Source: JBGPOS01 sp041488155 (GTDB lineage Bacteria > Chloroflexota > Dehalococcoidia > Tepidiformales > Tepidiformaceae). From it: DNA of 64,000 nt. The position numbers were made by a program, and so were the translations under genes. Positions 41,842-51,200 of the stretch are shown here, piece by piece; position 1 is the first letter of the stretch, and each line of letters begins with the position of its first letter. The notes beneath the pieces were generated by a model that worked only from the letters and a program-made list of their open reading frames with translations, had not been told where the DNA came from and did no database searches. Location: NCBI GenBank assembly GCA_041488155.1, contig JBGPOS010000010.1:8083-72082 (forward strand), in the 5' to 3' direction.

Positions 41842-43757
41842 GGGGGGCTCGCGGGTTCGCCGGGCGCCGGGGCAGGCAACGTTCCCTGGGGGTCGAGGGA
41901 GTAGCGCCGGGCGACCAGGTGAATCCGCCGGCGCAGCTCATCGAGGTCCCCCCACATGTCGGCTCGGATCTCCTCGATCAGGCGGAGTATCTCGGACTCG
42001 GCGACATCAACCGAGGCCGCGAGCAGCATCACCTTGGGGTGATCGGTCGGCTGCATGGCTTCGAAGTCGGCCACGAGCTCTTCGCGCAGCTTTTCGCCGG
42101 GGCGCGGGCCGGTGAAGACTACTTCGATGTCGTCGCCAGGGCGCAAGCCGCGCAGCCGAATCATGCGCTCAGCGAGTTCGAGGATGTTGATTTCTTCGCC
42201 CATGTCGAGCATGTAGATGTTGCCGTGGCCGCCGAACGTGCCTGCCTGGATAACGAGGCTGACGGCTTCGGGGATACTGATGAAGTAGCGCATCATCTCG
42301 GGGTGCATGACCGTAACCGGCCCGCCGCGCTCTATCTGGCCCATGAAGGTGGGCACGACGGATCCCCGGCTGCCCATCACGTTGCCGAAGCGAACAGCCA
42401 CGTAGCGGGTGTGCTCACTCTCCTTCGCGAGCCCGAGCATCAAGAGCTCGGTGACTCGCTTGGTCGCCCCCATGATGCTGGTTGGGCGGACGGCCTTGTC
42501 GGTCGAGATGAGGACGAACACACCGGTCTGGTAGGTACGGGCGGCGCGGGCAACGTTCAGGGTGCCGAGGACGTTGACACGGAACGCCTCGTCGGGGTGG
42601 TCTTCGAGCATGGGTACGTGTTTGAGGGCCGCGGCGTGGTAGACGAGCTGGGGCCGGACCTTGCGGAAGACCTCGTTGACCTTCTGTTCGTCGACGACGT
42701 TCGCGACCCAGAGCCTGATCGCTGACTGCGGCGAGATGGCAGCTACCTCCACCGAGAGGTCGTACAGGCCGCTTTCGTTGTTATCGAGCAGGTGCAACTC
42801 GCGTGGCTGGAAGGTGAGGAGCTGGCGGCAGAGTTCGGAGCCGATGGAGCCAGCCGCCCCGGTTACGAGGACGACGCGGTCGCGCACCGACTGGCTGCAG
42901 GCTGCGTAGTCGACCTGCACGGGCTCTCGCCCGAGCAGATCCTCGAGGGTTATCTCGCGGAGGGTGTCGTGGCGGCCCAGCACCCAGTTGTCGACGCCCG
43001 GCATGATGCGGACGGGGACGTTCAGACGCTGGGAGGAGGCGACGATGGCGCGGATCAGGGTGCCCGGCGCCCGCGGGATGGCGATCGCCACGACCTCGAC
43101 GTCGTAGCGGCGCATCAACTCGTCCATCTGGCCGATCGGGCCGAGGACTCGCAGGCCATGAATGCGGGTGTGGTGTTTCCGGGCGTCGTCGTCGACGAAG
43201 CCGATCGGCTGGTAGTTGAGTTCGGGGCTGTTCTGGAGTTCGCGAGCGAGGAGCTGGCCGGTGTGGCCGGCCCCGACGATCAATAGCCTGCGCGATGCGG
43301 CCGCTGCCCACGGCAGTCGCAGGAGTAGCCGCGTGCGCATCTTGACCATGGCCATGCCGGGGAAGATGAGGGCGCCGGCGATGAGCACGACGGAGAGGGG
43401 CAGGTCGCGGTCCTGCACGAAGAAGTTCACGCCGAAGATGGCCATGGTCACCAGCAAGATGGGCCGGAAGAGGGCGAGTATGTCGCCGATGCTGCCATAG
43501 GCCCAGACGGTGCGGTAGACGCCGAAAAGCAGGTTGGCCGCGACGTAGCCCACGGCGATGAAGGGGAAGATGCGAGCGACGAAGACCCCGTTGACGCGCG
43601 GGACTTCGGCATCGAATCGAAGGAGAAGGGCGGCGGCGTAGGCGACGGCGACGACGAGGATGTCGAGGACACCGGCGAAGAGGATGTGGGCGGGGTCGCC
43701 GGCTACAACGCGCCGGAGAAGAGCGGGGCTGCGGCTTGATGGTGCGCCCTGGGTCAT
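41838..43757 (-). CDS. Nucleotide-sugar 4,6-dehydratase, membrane type (WbpM/FlaA1-like)
   Basis: The 639-residue protein has about four membrane helices in the first 140 residues, a CoA-binding-like Rossmann domain with VGAGHTGQLL near residue 161, and a short-chain dehydrogenase domain with GAAGSIGSE at 300-308. The active site has STDK at 418-421, then M429 and K433 in SIMGATK, the M replacing the usual Y as in WbpM-type UDP-GlcNAc 4,6-dehydratases. It probably makes a 4-keto-6-deoxy sugar, a route beside the WbpABED set. Its gene overlaps both neighbours. Confidence 0.9.
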   Translation of the reverse strand: MTQGAPSSRSPALLRRVVAGDPAHILFAGVLDILVVAVAYAAALLLRFDAEVPRVNGVFVARIFPFIAVGYVAANLLFGVYRTVWAYGSIGDILALFRPILLVTMAIFGVNFFVQDRDLPLSVVLIAGALIFPGMAMVKMRTRLLLRLPWAAAASRRLLIVGAGHTGQLLARELQNSPELNYQPIGFVDDDARKHHTRIHGLRVLGPIGQMDELMRRYDVEVVAIAIPRAPGTLIRAIVASSQRLNVPVRIMPGVDNWVLGRHDTLREITLEDLLGREPVQVDYAACSQSVRDRVVLVTGAAGSIGSELCRQLLTFQPRELHLLDNNESGLYDLSVEVAAISPQSAIRLWVANVVDEQKVNEVFRKVRPQLVYHAAALKHVPMLEDHPDEAFRVNVLGTLNVARAARTYQTGVFVLISTDKAVRPTSIMGATKRVTELLMLGLAKESEHTRYVAVRFGNVMGSRGSVVPTFMGQIERGGPVTVMHPEMMRYFISIPEAVSLVIQAGTFGGHGNIYMLDMGEEINILELAERMIRLRGLRPGDDIEVVFTGPRPGEKLREELVADFEAMQPTDHPKVMLLAASVDVAESEILRLIEEIRADMWGDLDELRRRIHLVARRYSLDPQGTLPAPAPGEPASPP

Positions 43758-44350
43758 CAGCGCGCCCCGCTTCCTGGCAGGACGACGGTGAAGGCTCGCC
43801 AGAGGATGTGGAGGTCGGTCATCACCGAGTGCGAGTCCACGTAGGCCAGATCGTAGGTAACGATTTCGTCATAGGTCAAATCCGAACGGCCGTTCACCTG
43901 CGCCAGCCCGGCGATGCCCGGGCGAACATCGTGGCGGCGATGATACGCCGCGGGGTACTGAGCGACGATCTCGGGGAGTTCCGGCCGGGGACCCACCAGG
44001 CTCATTTCGCCCTTCAGCACGTTCAGCAGGTTGGGCAGTTCGTCGATGGAGGTCTTGCGAGCGAAGGCTCCACAGCGGGTGAGCCTCGGGTCGGTCACTC
44101 CGGCCGGGCTGAACACGTAGGTCTTCCAGTCTTCGACGACGCGCGGCGGCTCCTCACCGGGCTTGGGGTGCCGCATGGTGCGCAGCTTGTAAATCGTGAA
44201 CGGCCTGCCTTTGAGCCCGACTCTCGTCTGGAGAAAGAAGGGGTTGCCGCGGAGCTCCACGGCGAGGATGGCGGCCATGACCGCTGCCACGAGAAGGACG
44301 ACGGGCGCGGTGACCATGGTCAGCGTGACATCGAACACCCGCTTCGCCAC
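43757..44350 (-). CDS. PglC-type phosphoglycosyl transferase
   Basis: The 197-residue protein is a small monotopic sugar-phosphate transferase. One N-terminal hydrophobic segment (about residues 5-32) precedes the catalytic domain, with RVGLKGRPFTIYKLRTM and the D-E dyad in TSIDELPNLLNVLKGEMSLVGPRPEL. It moves the first sugar phosphate from a UDP-sugar to undecaprenyl phosphate and thus starts glycan assembly. It heads the minus-strand polysaccharide operon. It overlaps the dehydratase by one base. Confidence 0.92.
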   Translation of the reverse strand: MAKRVFDVTLTMVTAPVVLLVAAVMAAILAVELRGNPFFLQTRVGLKGRPFTIYKLRTMRHPKPGEEPPRVVEDWKTYVFSPAGVTDPRLTRCGAFARKTSIDELPNLLNVLKGEMSLVGPRPELPEIVAQYPAAYHRRHDVRPGIAGLAQVNGRSDLTYDEIVTYDLAYVDSHSVMTDLHILWRAFTVVLPGSGAR

Positions 44351-44399
44351 TGCCCAAGGGTAGGCTGCGGTGCTGCTACGGACGACCTGGACCGGATCC

Positions 44400-46286
44400 C
44401 TAGACCAGCTCGAGCGCCTCGCCCTCGTATCTGCGGGAGCCGCGGCGCAGTTCGACCAACTGCCCGAGCTTCACTACGCAGTCCTCGACGGGGAAGCTCT
44501 GCATCCCGCAGACGTTGCAGGCGCCGTGGTGGCAATCGCCCACCGTTTTCACGGAGTGCACGTCGCGCCACTGCCCGCGCAAGTAGCTCTTGGTCACACC
44601 GCAGTCGATGTGGTCCCAGGGGAGTGGCTCACGCGAGTCCCACTCGCGGTGCGCGAACCAATGGGCGTCGACGCCCGCCGCGCAGAAGGCCTCTTCCCAG
44701 ACGCCGGCCTTGAAATACTCGCTCCAGGCGTCGAACTTCGCGCCCCGGCGCCAGGCTTCGTAGATGGCGAGGCCGACCTTCCGGTCGCCCCGGCTGAGGA
44801 CGGCTTCGACGAAGCTATCGCGCGGGTCGTTCCAACTGAACTCGACGCCGACGGAGCGGCAGCCGTCCTTCAGCAGCCTGTGTTTCTCATCGAGCTCCGG
44901 CGCGGTGTCCTGGCGCGCCCACTGGAACGGTGTGTGGGGCTTCGGCACAAGGTTGCTGGTGCTTACGCGCACGCGAGCGCGGTTGCCGATGTGTTTGCGG
45001 CCGATCGCTTTCACCTTGCGCCCCATCTCGACGATCCCGGCGACATCTTCGAGCGTTTCGGTGGGAAGGCCGACCATGTAGTACATCTTCACGCCAGTCC
45101 AACCGCGGGCGAAGGCGTTCTCGGCTGCGCCGAGCAAGTCCTCTTCGCTCACGAGCTTGTTGATCGCGTTGCGGAGCCGCTGGCTGCCAGCCTCCGGGGC
45201 CAACGTAAGCGTGTGCTTCTTGCCTTTCGCGACCGCGTTTGCGACATCCACGGAGAAGCTGTCGACGCGCGTGCTGGGGATGCCAACCTGGAGGTTTGGG
45301 AACGTCGAGGTGAGCGCTTCGACCATTGGCACGATCTGGCTGTGGTCGGTGGTGCTCAGCGAGAGCAGGGAGAGCTCGTCGTAGCCGGTGTTGGCCATCA
45401 GATCACGAGCCGCCTGCACCACCTCTTCGGGGCTGCGCTCGCGCGTCGGGCGGTAGATCATTCCCGCCTGGCAGAAGCGACAACCCTGGGTGCACCCCCG
45501 CTGGATCTCAACGGCGGCGCGGTCGTGGACCGTCTGGAGGAAGGGCACAATCGGTTTGACGAGGGCGGGCGGCAGCACTTCGACGATACGCCGCGTGATT
45601 AGCTTCGGAGCTTCGGACACGGTTGGTTCCAGAGCGGCGAAGTGGCCGTCGCAATCCCAGCGAGGCTCATAGAAGCGCGGTACGTAGACGCCCGGCATGG
45701 CGAGAAGGTCGCGGAGGCGCTCCTGGCGGCATGTGCCGTCGCGTTTCCAGGCGCGAACGCGGCCGGCGAGTTCGACGACCGCCTCTTCGCCTTCCCCCAG
45801 GACGAACGCATCGATGAACGGCGCCATCGGCTCGGGGTTGAACCCACCGCTCCCGCCAGCGATGACGATGGGGTCGGCTTCTCGCCGGTCCCGAGCCCAG
45901 ACGGGGATACCGCCGAGCTCCAGCATGTTGAGGATGTTCGTATAGGTCATCTCGTACTGGAGGGTGAAGCCAACGATGTCGAACTCGCGGAGCGGACGGC
46001 GGGATTCGAGGCTCCAGAGGGACACGCCTTCGCGCCGCAGTTCGGATTCCATGTCCTCCCAGGGTGCGAAGGCCCGCTCGCAGACCACGTCGTCGATGCG
46101 GTTGAGGATGTCGTAGAGGATGCCGAGGCCCATGTTCGACATGCCGATGTCGTAACTATCGGGGTAGGCGAGGACGAAGCGCACAGGGGCGCTCCGCCAG
46201 TCCTTGGTGACGCTGTTCCACTCGCCGCCGGTGTAGCGAGCGGGCTTGGAAACACGCTTGAGGAGCTGCTCAATCGTCGCCGTCAA
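44400..46286 (-). CDS. B12-binding-domain radical SAM protein (TIGR03960 type)
   Basis: The 628-residue protein has the radical SAM cysteines C265, C269 and C272 in GCTQGCRFCQAG, following an N-terminal B12-binding-like region with FVLAYPDSYDIGMSNMGLG. The C-terminal end holds a CNVCGMQSF segment. It matches TIGR03960 proteins, which in many bacteria are followed by a DUF2344 gene. No such partner is present here. The start appears to be TTG at 46286. The reaction is unknown; proximity to polysaccharide genes may be accidental. Confidence 0.88.
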   Translation of the reverse strand: MTATIEQLLKRVSKPARYTGGEWNSVTKDWRSAPVRFVLAYPDSYDIGMSNMGLGILYDILNRIDDVVCERAFAPWEDMESELRREGVSLWSLESRRPLREFDIVGFTLQYEMTYTNILNMLELGGIPVWARDRREADPIVIAGGSGGFNPEPMAPFIDAFVLGEGEEAVVELAGRVRAWKRDGTCRQERLRDLLAMPGVYVPRFYEPRWDCDGHFAALEPTVSEAPKLITRRIVEVLPPALVKPIVPFLQTVHDRAAVEIQRGCTQGCRFCQAGMIYRPTRERSPEEVVQAARDLMANTGYDELSLLSLSTTDHSQIVPMVEALTSTFPNLQVGIPSTRVDSFSVDVANAVAKGKKHTLTLAPEAGSQRLRNAINKLVSEEDLLGAAENAFARGWTGVKMYYMVGLPTETLEDVAGIVEMGRKVKAIGRKHIGNRARVRVSTSNLVPKPHTPFQWARQDTAPELDEKHRLLKDGCRSVGVEFSWNDPRDSFVEAVLSRGDRKVGLAIYEAWRRGAKFDAWSEYFKAGVWEEAFCAAGVDAHWFAHREWDSREPLPWDHIDCGVTKSYLRGQWRDVHSVKTVGDCHHGACNVCGMQSFPVEDCVVKLGQLVELRRGSRRYEGEALELV

Positions 46287-46396
46287 TTAGCCGTCCCTTC
46301 CACCATGGCACGCGCCCCAGCGCGCGGCCATCCTCCATGATAGAGGCGGAAGGGCCAGCGGCGAATCGCTACCAACGAAGCGGCCCCGCCCGGAGG

Positions 46397-46945
46397 TCAC
46401 CCGTGTCCGATCGCCCAGCCGACGAAGGGCTCCTCGGTCTCGAGCTCGAATATGGCCATGACTCGGGCGAGCTGGAAGTACAGCGTGATGAGGTAGGTGA
46501 CGCCGAAGATCTCGGCGGGGGAGCGGTGGCGGGCCATCGCTTCGAAGACGGCGTCAGCGGGGCGACTGCTGTCGGCGAGCGCGTCGACGTAGGCGAGCAG
46601 GGCGCGCTCGTCGGCTGAAAAGAGGCTGCTGGGAGCCCAGTCTCGCACGGCATCGATCTCGGGATCGGTGAGGCCGGCACTGCGGCTGATGCGGACGTGC
46701 TGGTGCCATTCGTAGCGGCTGTCCTGCCGGAACGCGGCGCGAAGGATGACGATTTCGCGAGCGCGGGGGGCGAGGCCGCTTGCGCGCCAGACCGACTGCG
46801 CCGCGACCTCGATATCGGGGTTCACGAGGAAGAGACGCTGGATGTTGAGGACTGGTCCCCGGGCAGCGATGCGGTCCCAGCGCACCTTGAGTTCGTCGGA
46901 CAGGGAATCGCGATCGGGGAGGGGAACGCGGGTCATAGCAGGCAT
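46397..46945 (-). CDS. Carboxymuconolactone decarboxylase-family protein
   Basis: The 182-residue protein contains LAPRAREIVILRAAFRQDSRYEWHQHVRISRSAGL, the typical CMD helix pair with an E-x-H pattern and an HQHV segment, and later VTYLITLYFQLARVMAIFELE. No CxxC is present, so an AhpD-like peroxidase role is unlikely. It is a single-domain relative of the C-terminal part of the fusion protein at 1187. Substrate unknown. It is divergent from ispD. Confidence 0.82.
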   Translation of the reverse strand: MPAMTRVPLPDRDSLSDELKVRWDRIAARGPVLNIQRLFLVNPDIEVAAQSVWRASGLAPRAREIVILRAAFRQDSRYEWHQHVRISRSAGLTDPEIDAVRDWAPSSLFSADERALLAYVDALADSSRPADAVFEAMARHRSPAEIFGVTYLITLYFQLARVMAIFELETEEPFVGWAIGHG

Positions 46946-47054
46946 CCTGGCAAGAGGTGTCGCAGTTTAGCTCATCGGACGTTCATCTCGCCCGAGGAAG
47001 CCGCGGGCGTGTGTCGGCTACACCCCAACCGCCGCCGGTGCTACGTTCGCAGTC

Positions 47055-47726
47055 GTGAGGTTCGACGCCGTTATTGTGGCCGCGGGCTCGTCGATCCGCT
47101 TCGGCGGCCAGGACAAGCTGTTCGTCGAGCTCTGCGGCCGCCCGGTGCTCGGCTGGTCTCTGGCCACTTTCGAAGCCCAGGAGGAGGTCACGGGGATCGT
47201 GCTTGTGTGCTCGCCCGCGGCAGTTCTGAGGGCCGAAGAGATGGCTCGGAGATGGGCGCCGGCGAAGTTTCGTGCCGTAGTGCCGGGCGGGGCACGCCGC
47301 CGCGACAGCGTGGAGGCGGGCCTGCGGCTCGCCCGAACGCGCTACGTGGCCGTTCACGACGGCGCGCGCCCGCTGGTGACCTCCGCCATCATCAGACGGT
47401 GTGCGGCGGCCGCGGAGGGCAAGCCGGGGGCAATCGCGGCAGTCCCGGTCACCGACACCGTGAAGGAGGTCCGCGACGGCCTGGTCGCCGGCCACCCTGA
47501 CCGTTCGCGGCTCCGGGCTGCGCAGACGCCCCAGATCGTCCTGCGACAGGCCTGGCTCGATGCGGCCGCGGCGAGCGACGACGACGAAACCGACGATGCG
47601 GCGATGCTGGCGCGGCTGGGACTAGAAGTCGCCATCGCCGAGGGAGACGCTGAGAACATCAAGATCACGCGGCCGCTGGACCTTGAGCTGGCCCGCGCCA
47701 TCCTGCGGTCGAGGGGGCAGACGTGA
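47055..47726 (+). CDS. ispD: 2-C-methyl-D-erythritol 4-phosphate cytidylyltransferase
   Basis: IspD adds CMP to MEP in the non-mevalonate isoprenoid pathway. The 223-residue protein has VIVAAGSSIRFGGQDKLFVELCGRPVL with the nucleotide-binding lysine, and later VHDGARPLVT and AVPVTDTVKEV. It starts at the GTG 47055. It overlaps ispF by four bases; the pair is a common order. The MEP route points to a bacterium without mevalonate synthesis. Confidence 0.94.
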   Translation: MRFDAVIVAAGSSIRFGGQDKLFVELCGRPVLGWSLATFEAQEEVTGIVLVCSPAAVLRAEEMARRWAPAKFRAVVPGGARRRDSVEAGLRLARTRYVAVHDGARPLVTSAIIRRCAAAAEGKPGAIAAVPVTDTVKEVRDGLVAGHPDRSRLRAAQTPQIVLRQAWLDAAAASDDDETDDAAMLARLGLEVAIAEGDAENIKITRPLDLELARAILRSRGQT

Positions 47727-48196
47727 TCCGCCTGGGGATCGGGGAAGACCTCCACCGAATCGACGTTGCCCGGACCCTCATTCTGGGCGGAATCATCATC
47801 GAAGAGGGGCCGGGATTGGCGGGCCACAGCGACGCCGACGTCCTCCTGCACGCGATCACGGATGCGATCCTGGGCGCCGTTGCGCTCGGCGACATCGGAC
47901 ACCACTTTCCGGCGAGCGATCCGCGCTATGCCCACGCCGACAGCGCGGACTTCCTCCGGGTCGCCCTTCAGCTCGCGCGCGAACAGGGCTGGGAAGTGGC
48001 GAACATCGACTCGACCGTGCACGCCGAACGACCGAAGCTGGCGCCCTACATCGAGCACATCCGGGTGCGCATAGCCGAGATCGCAGGGCTTGAGACCAAC
48101 CAGGTGAGCGTCAAGGCCAAGACAGCCGAAGGGGTCGATTCCGTTGGGCGGGGCGAAGCGATGCGGGCCACGGCTGTGGCCTTGCTCGAAAGGTGA
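47723..48196 (+). CDS. ispF: 2-C-methyl-D-erythritol 2,4-cyclodiphosphate synthase
   Basis: IspF closes the cyclodiphosphate ring, with zinc held by an aspartate and two histidines. The 157-residue protein has GIGEDLHRI, with D8 and H10, then GHSDADVLLHAITDA, with the other histidine, and ends with TAEGVDSVGRGEAM. The first motif reads GEDLHR in place of the common GxDVH, but the ligands are kept. It is a separate protein from IspD. Confidence 0.95.
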   Translation: MIRLGIGEDLHRIDVARTLILGGIIIEEGPGLAGHSDADVLLHAITDAILGAVALGDIGHHFPASDPRYAHADSADFLRVALQLAREQGWEVANIDSTVHAERPKLAPYIEHIRVRIAEIAGLETNQVSVKAKTAEGVDSVGRGEAMRATAVALLER

Positions 48197-48214
48197 GCCT
48201 CGGCCCGATACGGG

Positions 48215-48237
48215 GAGAGGCCCACGCGGGGCCTCTC
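48215..48237. terminator. Perfect hairpin between convergent ispF and rpoC
   Basis: GAGAGGCCC and GGGCCTCTC form a nine-base-pair stem around the loop ACGCG. It lies between the ispF stop and the rpoC stop. No strong T-run is seen on either side, but position and symmetry suggest a bidirectional terminator. Confidence 0.55.
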
Positions 48238-48265
48238 GAAAGGCGGTTGCGGCCGCGATTGCGGC

Positions 48266-51200
48266 TTACTCGACCGCATCCTCCTCGGTTGCGCCGATGA
48301 TCTCGTCTTCATCGATTTGGATGGGGTCACCGTTTTCGTCATCCATGAGCAGAGGAGGGAGCGTGCGTACGCTTCCGCTGACGAAGGCGCCTGCTTCGCG
48401 CTCGGCGAGCATCCGTTCGAGCTCCGCTTCCTCTTCGAGGAGGAGCGATTCGGGCAGATCGAGTTCGGCTATGTGCTCGCGGCGAGCGACGACGATTTCG
48501 CTCCGCGCCGGGATGAGCTTGCCGATGATGACGTTTTCCTTCAGGCCGACCAGGCGGTCGACCATGCCGTCGATCGCGGCGTTGGTGAGGACACGAGTGG
48601 TCTCCTGGAAGGATGCGGCCGCCAGCCAGGAATCGGTGTTCAAGGAAGCTTTCGTCACACCGAGGAGCACCGGCTGAGCCGTGGCTGGTTCGCCGCCTTC
48701 GGCGACCACCTTGTTCGTGATGTCCTCGAATTCGCGGCGATCCACCAGGTCTCCGGGCAGCAGGCCCGTATCACCGGGGTGGTCCACTTTGACCCGGCGC
48801 AGCATCTGCCGGGTAATCACTTCGATGTGCTTGTCGTTGATGTTCACGCCCTGGGACTTGTAGACCTTCTGGACCTCGTCGACCATGTACTTCCGTACGG
48901 CGTCGCGGCCCTGGATGCTGAGGATGTGCTGGGGATTGCGGGCGCCTTCTGTCAGTTGCGCGCCTGCGTGGACGAACTCGCCGGTCTCGACGAACAGACG
49001 CGCGGCGGCAGGGATGGGATACTCCCGTTCTTCGCGCTCTTCATAGACGACCTGCACCGACTTGCCTCTCCCGGAAACCCGCGCGATGCCAGAAATACGG
49101 GAGACCACCTGTTCGGCCACAGCCTTCTTGTTTGCCTTGCTCTCCGGTCCAGTCGCGAGGACCGCTCCGGCCATGACGCGCGCTCCGTCTTCGACGAGAG
49201 CTTTGCCCCTCGAAGGCACGGTGTATTCCTCCACAAGGGTATCGGTGCTCACGATGCGGACGATTCGGCGCTCGTTCTCCTGCACGACTTCGACGGTGCC
49301 ATCTATCTCACTGATGATCGCTTCGCCTTTGGGGGCACGCGCCTCGAACAGCTCCTCGACGCGAGGGAGGCCGCTTGTGATGTCGGCTGCGCTCGCGACG
49401 CCGCCCGTGTGGAACGTGCGCATGGTCAGCTGGGTGCCGGGCTCGCCGATGGACTGGGCGGCGATGATGCCGACTGCGGTACGAAGCTTCACGCGCGCGC
49501 CACGGCCAAGGTCGCGGCCGTAGCAGAGAGAACAGATCCCACGCTCAGCCTCGCAGGACATCGGTGTGCGCACGAGGACACGTGGCACGTGGAGCTCGTC
49601 GATGCGGTCGGCGACGACCTCGGAAATCTCCTCGTTGCGGTCGGCCAGGACCTCGCCGCTTGCCTCATCGGCGACGGGCATGGCGGCGTAACGGCCGATG
49701 ACCCGGTCTCGGAGCGACTCCATGGTCTCGCTGTTCTCTTCACGCTCGATCCACAGACCGGCGGTGGTGCCGCAGTCTTCTTCGAGGATGATTACGTCCT
49801 GGGCGACGTCGATGAGACGGCGGGTGAGGTAGCCGGAGTCGGCAGTTCGAAGGGCAGTGTCGGCCAGGCCTTTGCGCGCGCCGTGGGTCGAAATGAAGTA
49901 TTCAAGGACAGTGAGGCCCTCTCGGAAGGAGCCTCGGATTGGTAGTTCGATGACCTTCCCGTTGGGGTCGGCCATGAGGCCGCGCATGCCCGCCATCTGG
50001 CGGATCTGGGTGATGTTGCCTTTCGTCCCGGAGCTGGCCATGTAGTTCAAGGACCCGTACTCAGGCAGGCGCTCCTTGATGGCGTTCTCGACCTTCGTGG
50101 TGGTTTCGCCCCAGATCTTCACCGTGCCTTCGTACCGCTCTTCCTCCGTGATGAGGCCCATGTCGAACTGTTCGCGCAAGGCGTCGACCTTCTTGTCGGC
50201 CTCACGCAGGAACTCTTCCTTCTGCTTGGGCACCTGGATTTCGTGGATCGCGATGGTAACGCCGCTGCGGGTGGCGTAGTGGAAGCCGGTGTTCTTGATG
50301 CGGTCGACGACTTCGGCGGTGCGTTCGCCACCGAGCTCGCGGTAGCAGAGGGCCACCACTTCGCGGAGGTGGGGGCGATCCATGCCGTCGTTCTGGAAGG
50401 GGAGTGAGTCGGGCAGAGTCTCGTTCAAGATGATCCGCCCGACGGTAGTTTCGAACATTCGCGCCTTTGGCCGGCCTTGCGCATCAAGTTCGGGGTCGGA
50501 GCGGACGCCTCCGGCCTGCACAGCGCGAGGCGACCTGACCATGATCGGGGCGCGCAGGTCGACGACGCCCAGGTCGAAGGCCAACTTGGCTTCTTCGGGA
50601 GAGCCGTAGACTCCCACGGCGACGCGCCCGTTTGCCGGGCGGTAGGCGCCCCGGGCCTTCGGGTCGATGTCGGTCATGTAGTAGCAGCCCAGCACCATGT
50701 CGAGGGAAGGCGCGACGGTGGGGTTGCCACTGGCGGGCGAGAGGAGGTTGTTGGTGGAGAGCAGGATCTGCTTCGCCTCGGCGACGGCTTCGCGACTGAG
50801 GGGTACGTGGACGGCCATCTGGTCACCGTCGAAGTCGGCGTTGAAGGCCGTGCAAACGAGCGGATGGAGTTGGATCGCAGAACCCTCGATGAGCACGGGC
50901 TGGAACGCCTGGATGCCGAGGCGGTGGAGCGTAGGGGCGCGGTTGAGGAGCACCGGGCGGTCGCGGATCACCTCATCGAGGACGTCCCAGACTTCCGGGC
51001 GTGCGCGTTCGACGATGCGCTTGGCGCTCTTGATGTTGTGGGCGAGGCCCTTGGCGACCAGGGAGTGCATGACGAACGGTTTGAACAACTCGAGCGCCAT
51101 ACGCTTGGGCAAGCCGCACTCGTTCAACTTCAATTCGGGGCCGACGACGATAACCGAACGTCCCGAGTAATCGACGCGCTTGCCGAGGAGGTTCTGGCGG

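Noticed and set aside
48317..49945. A 542-residue plus-strand frame across rpoC
   Set aside because: Mirror of rpoC codons with no recognisable domain.
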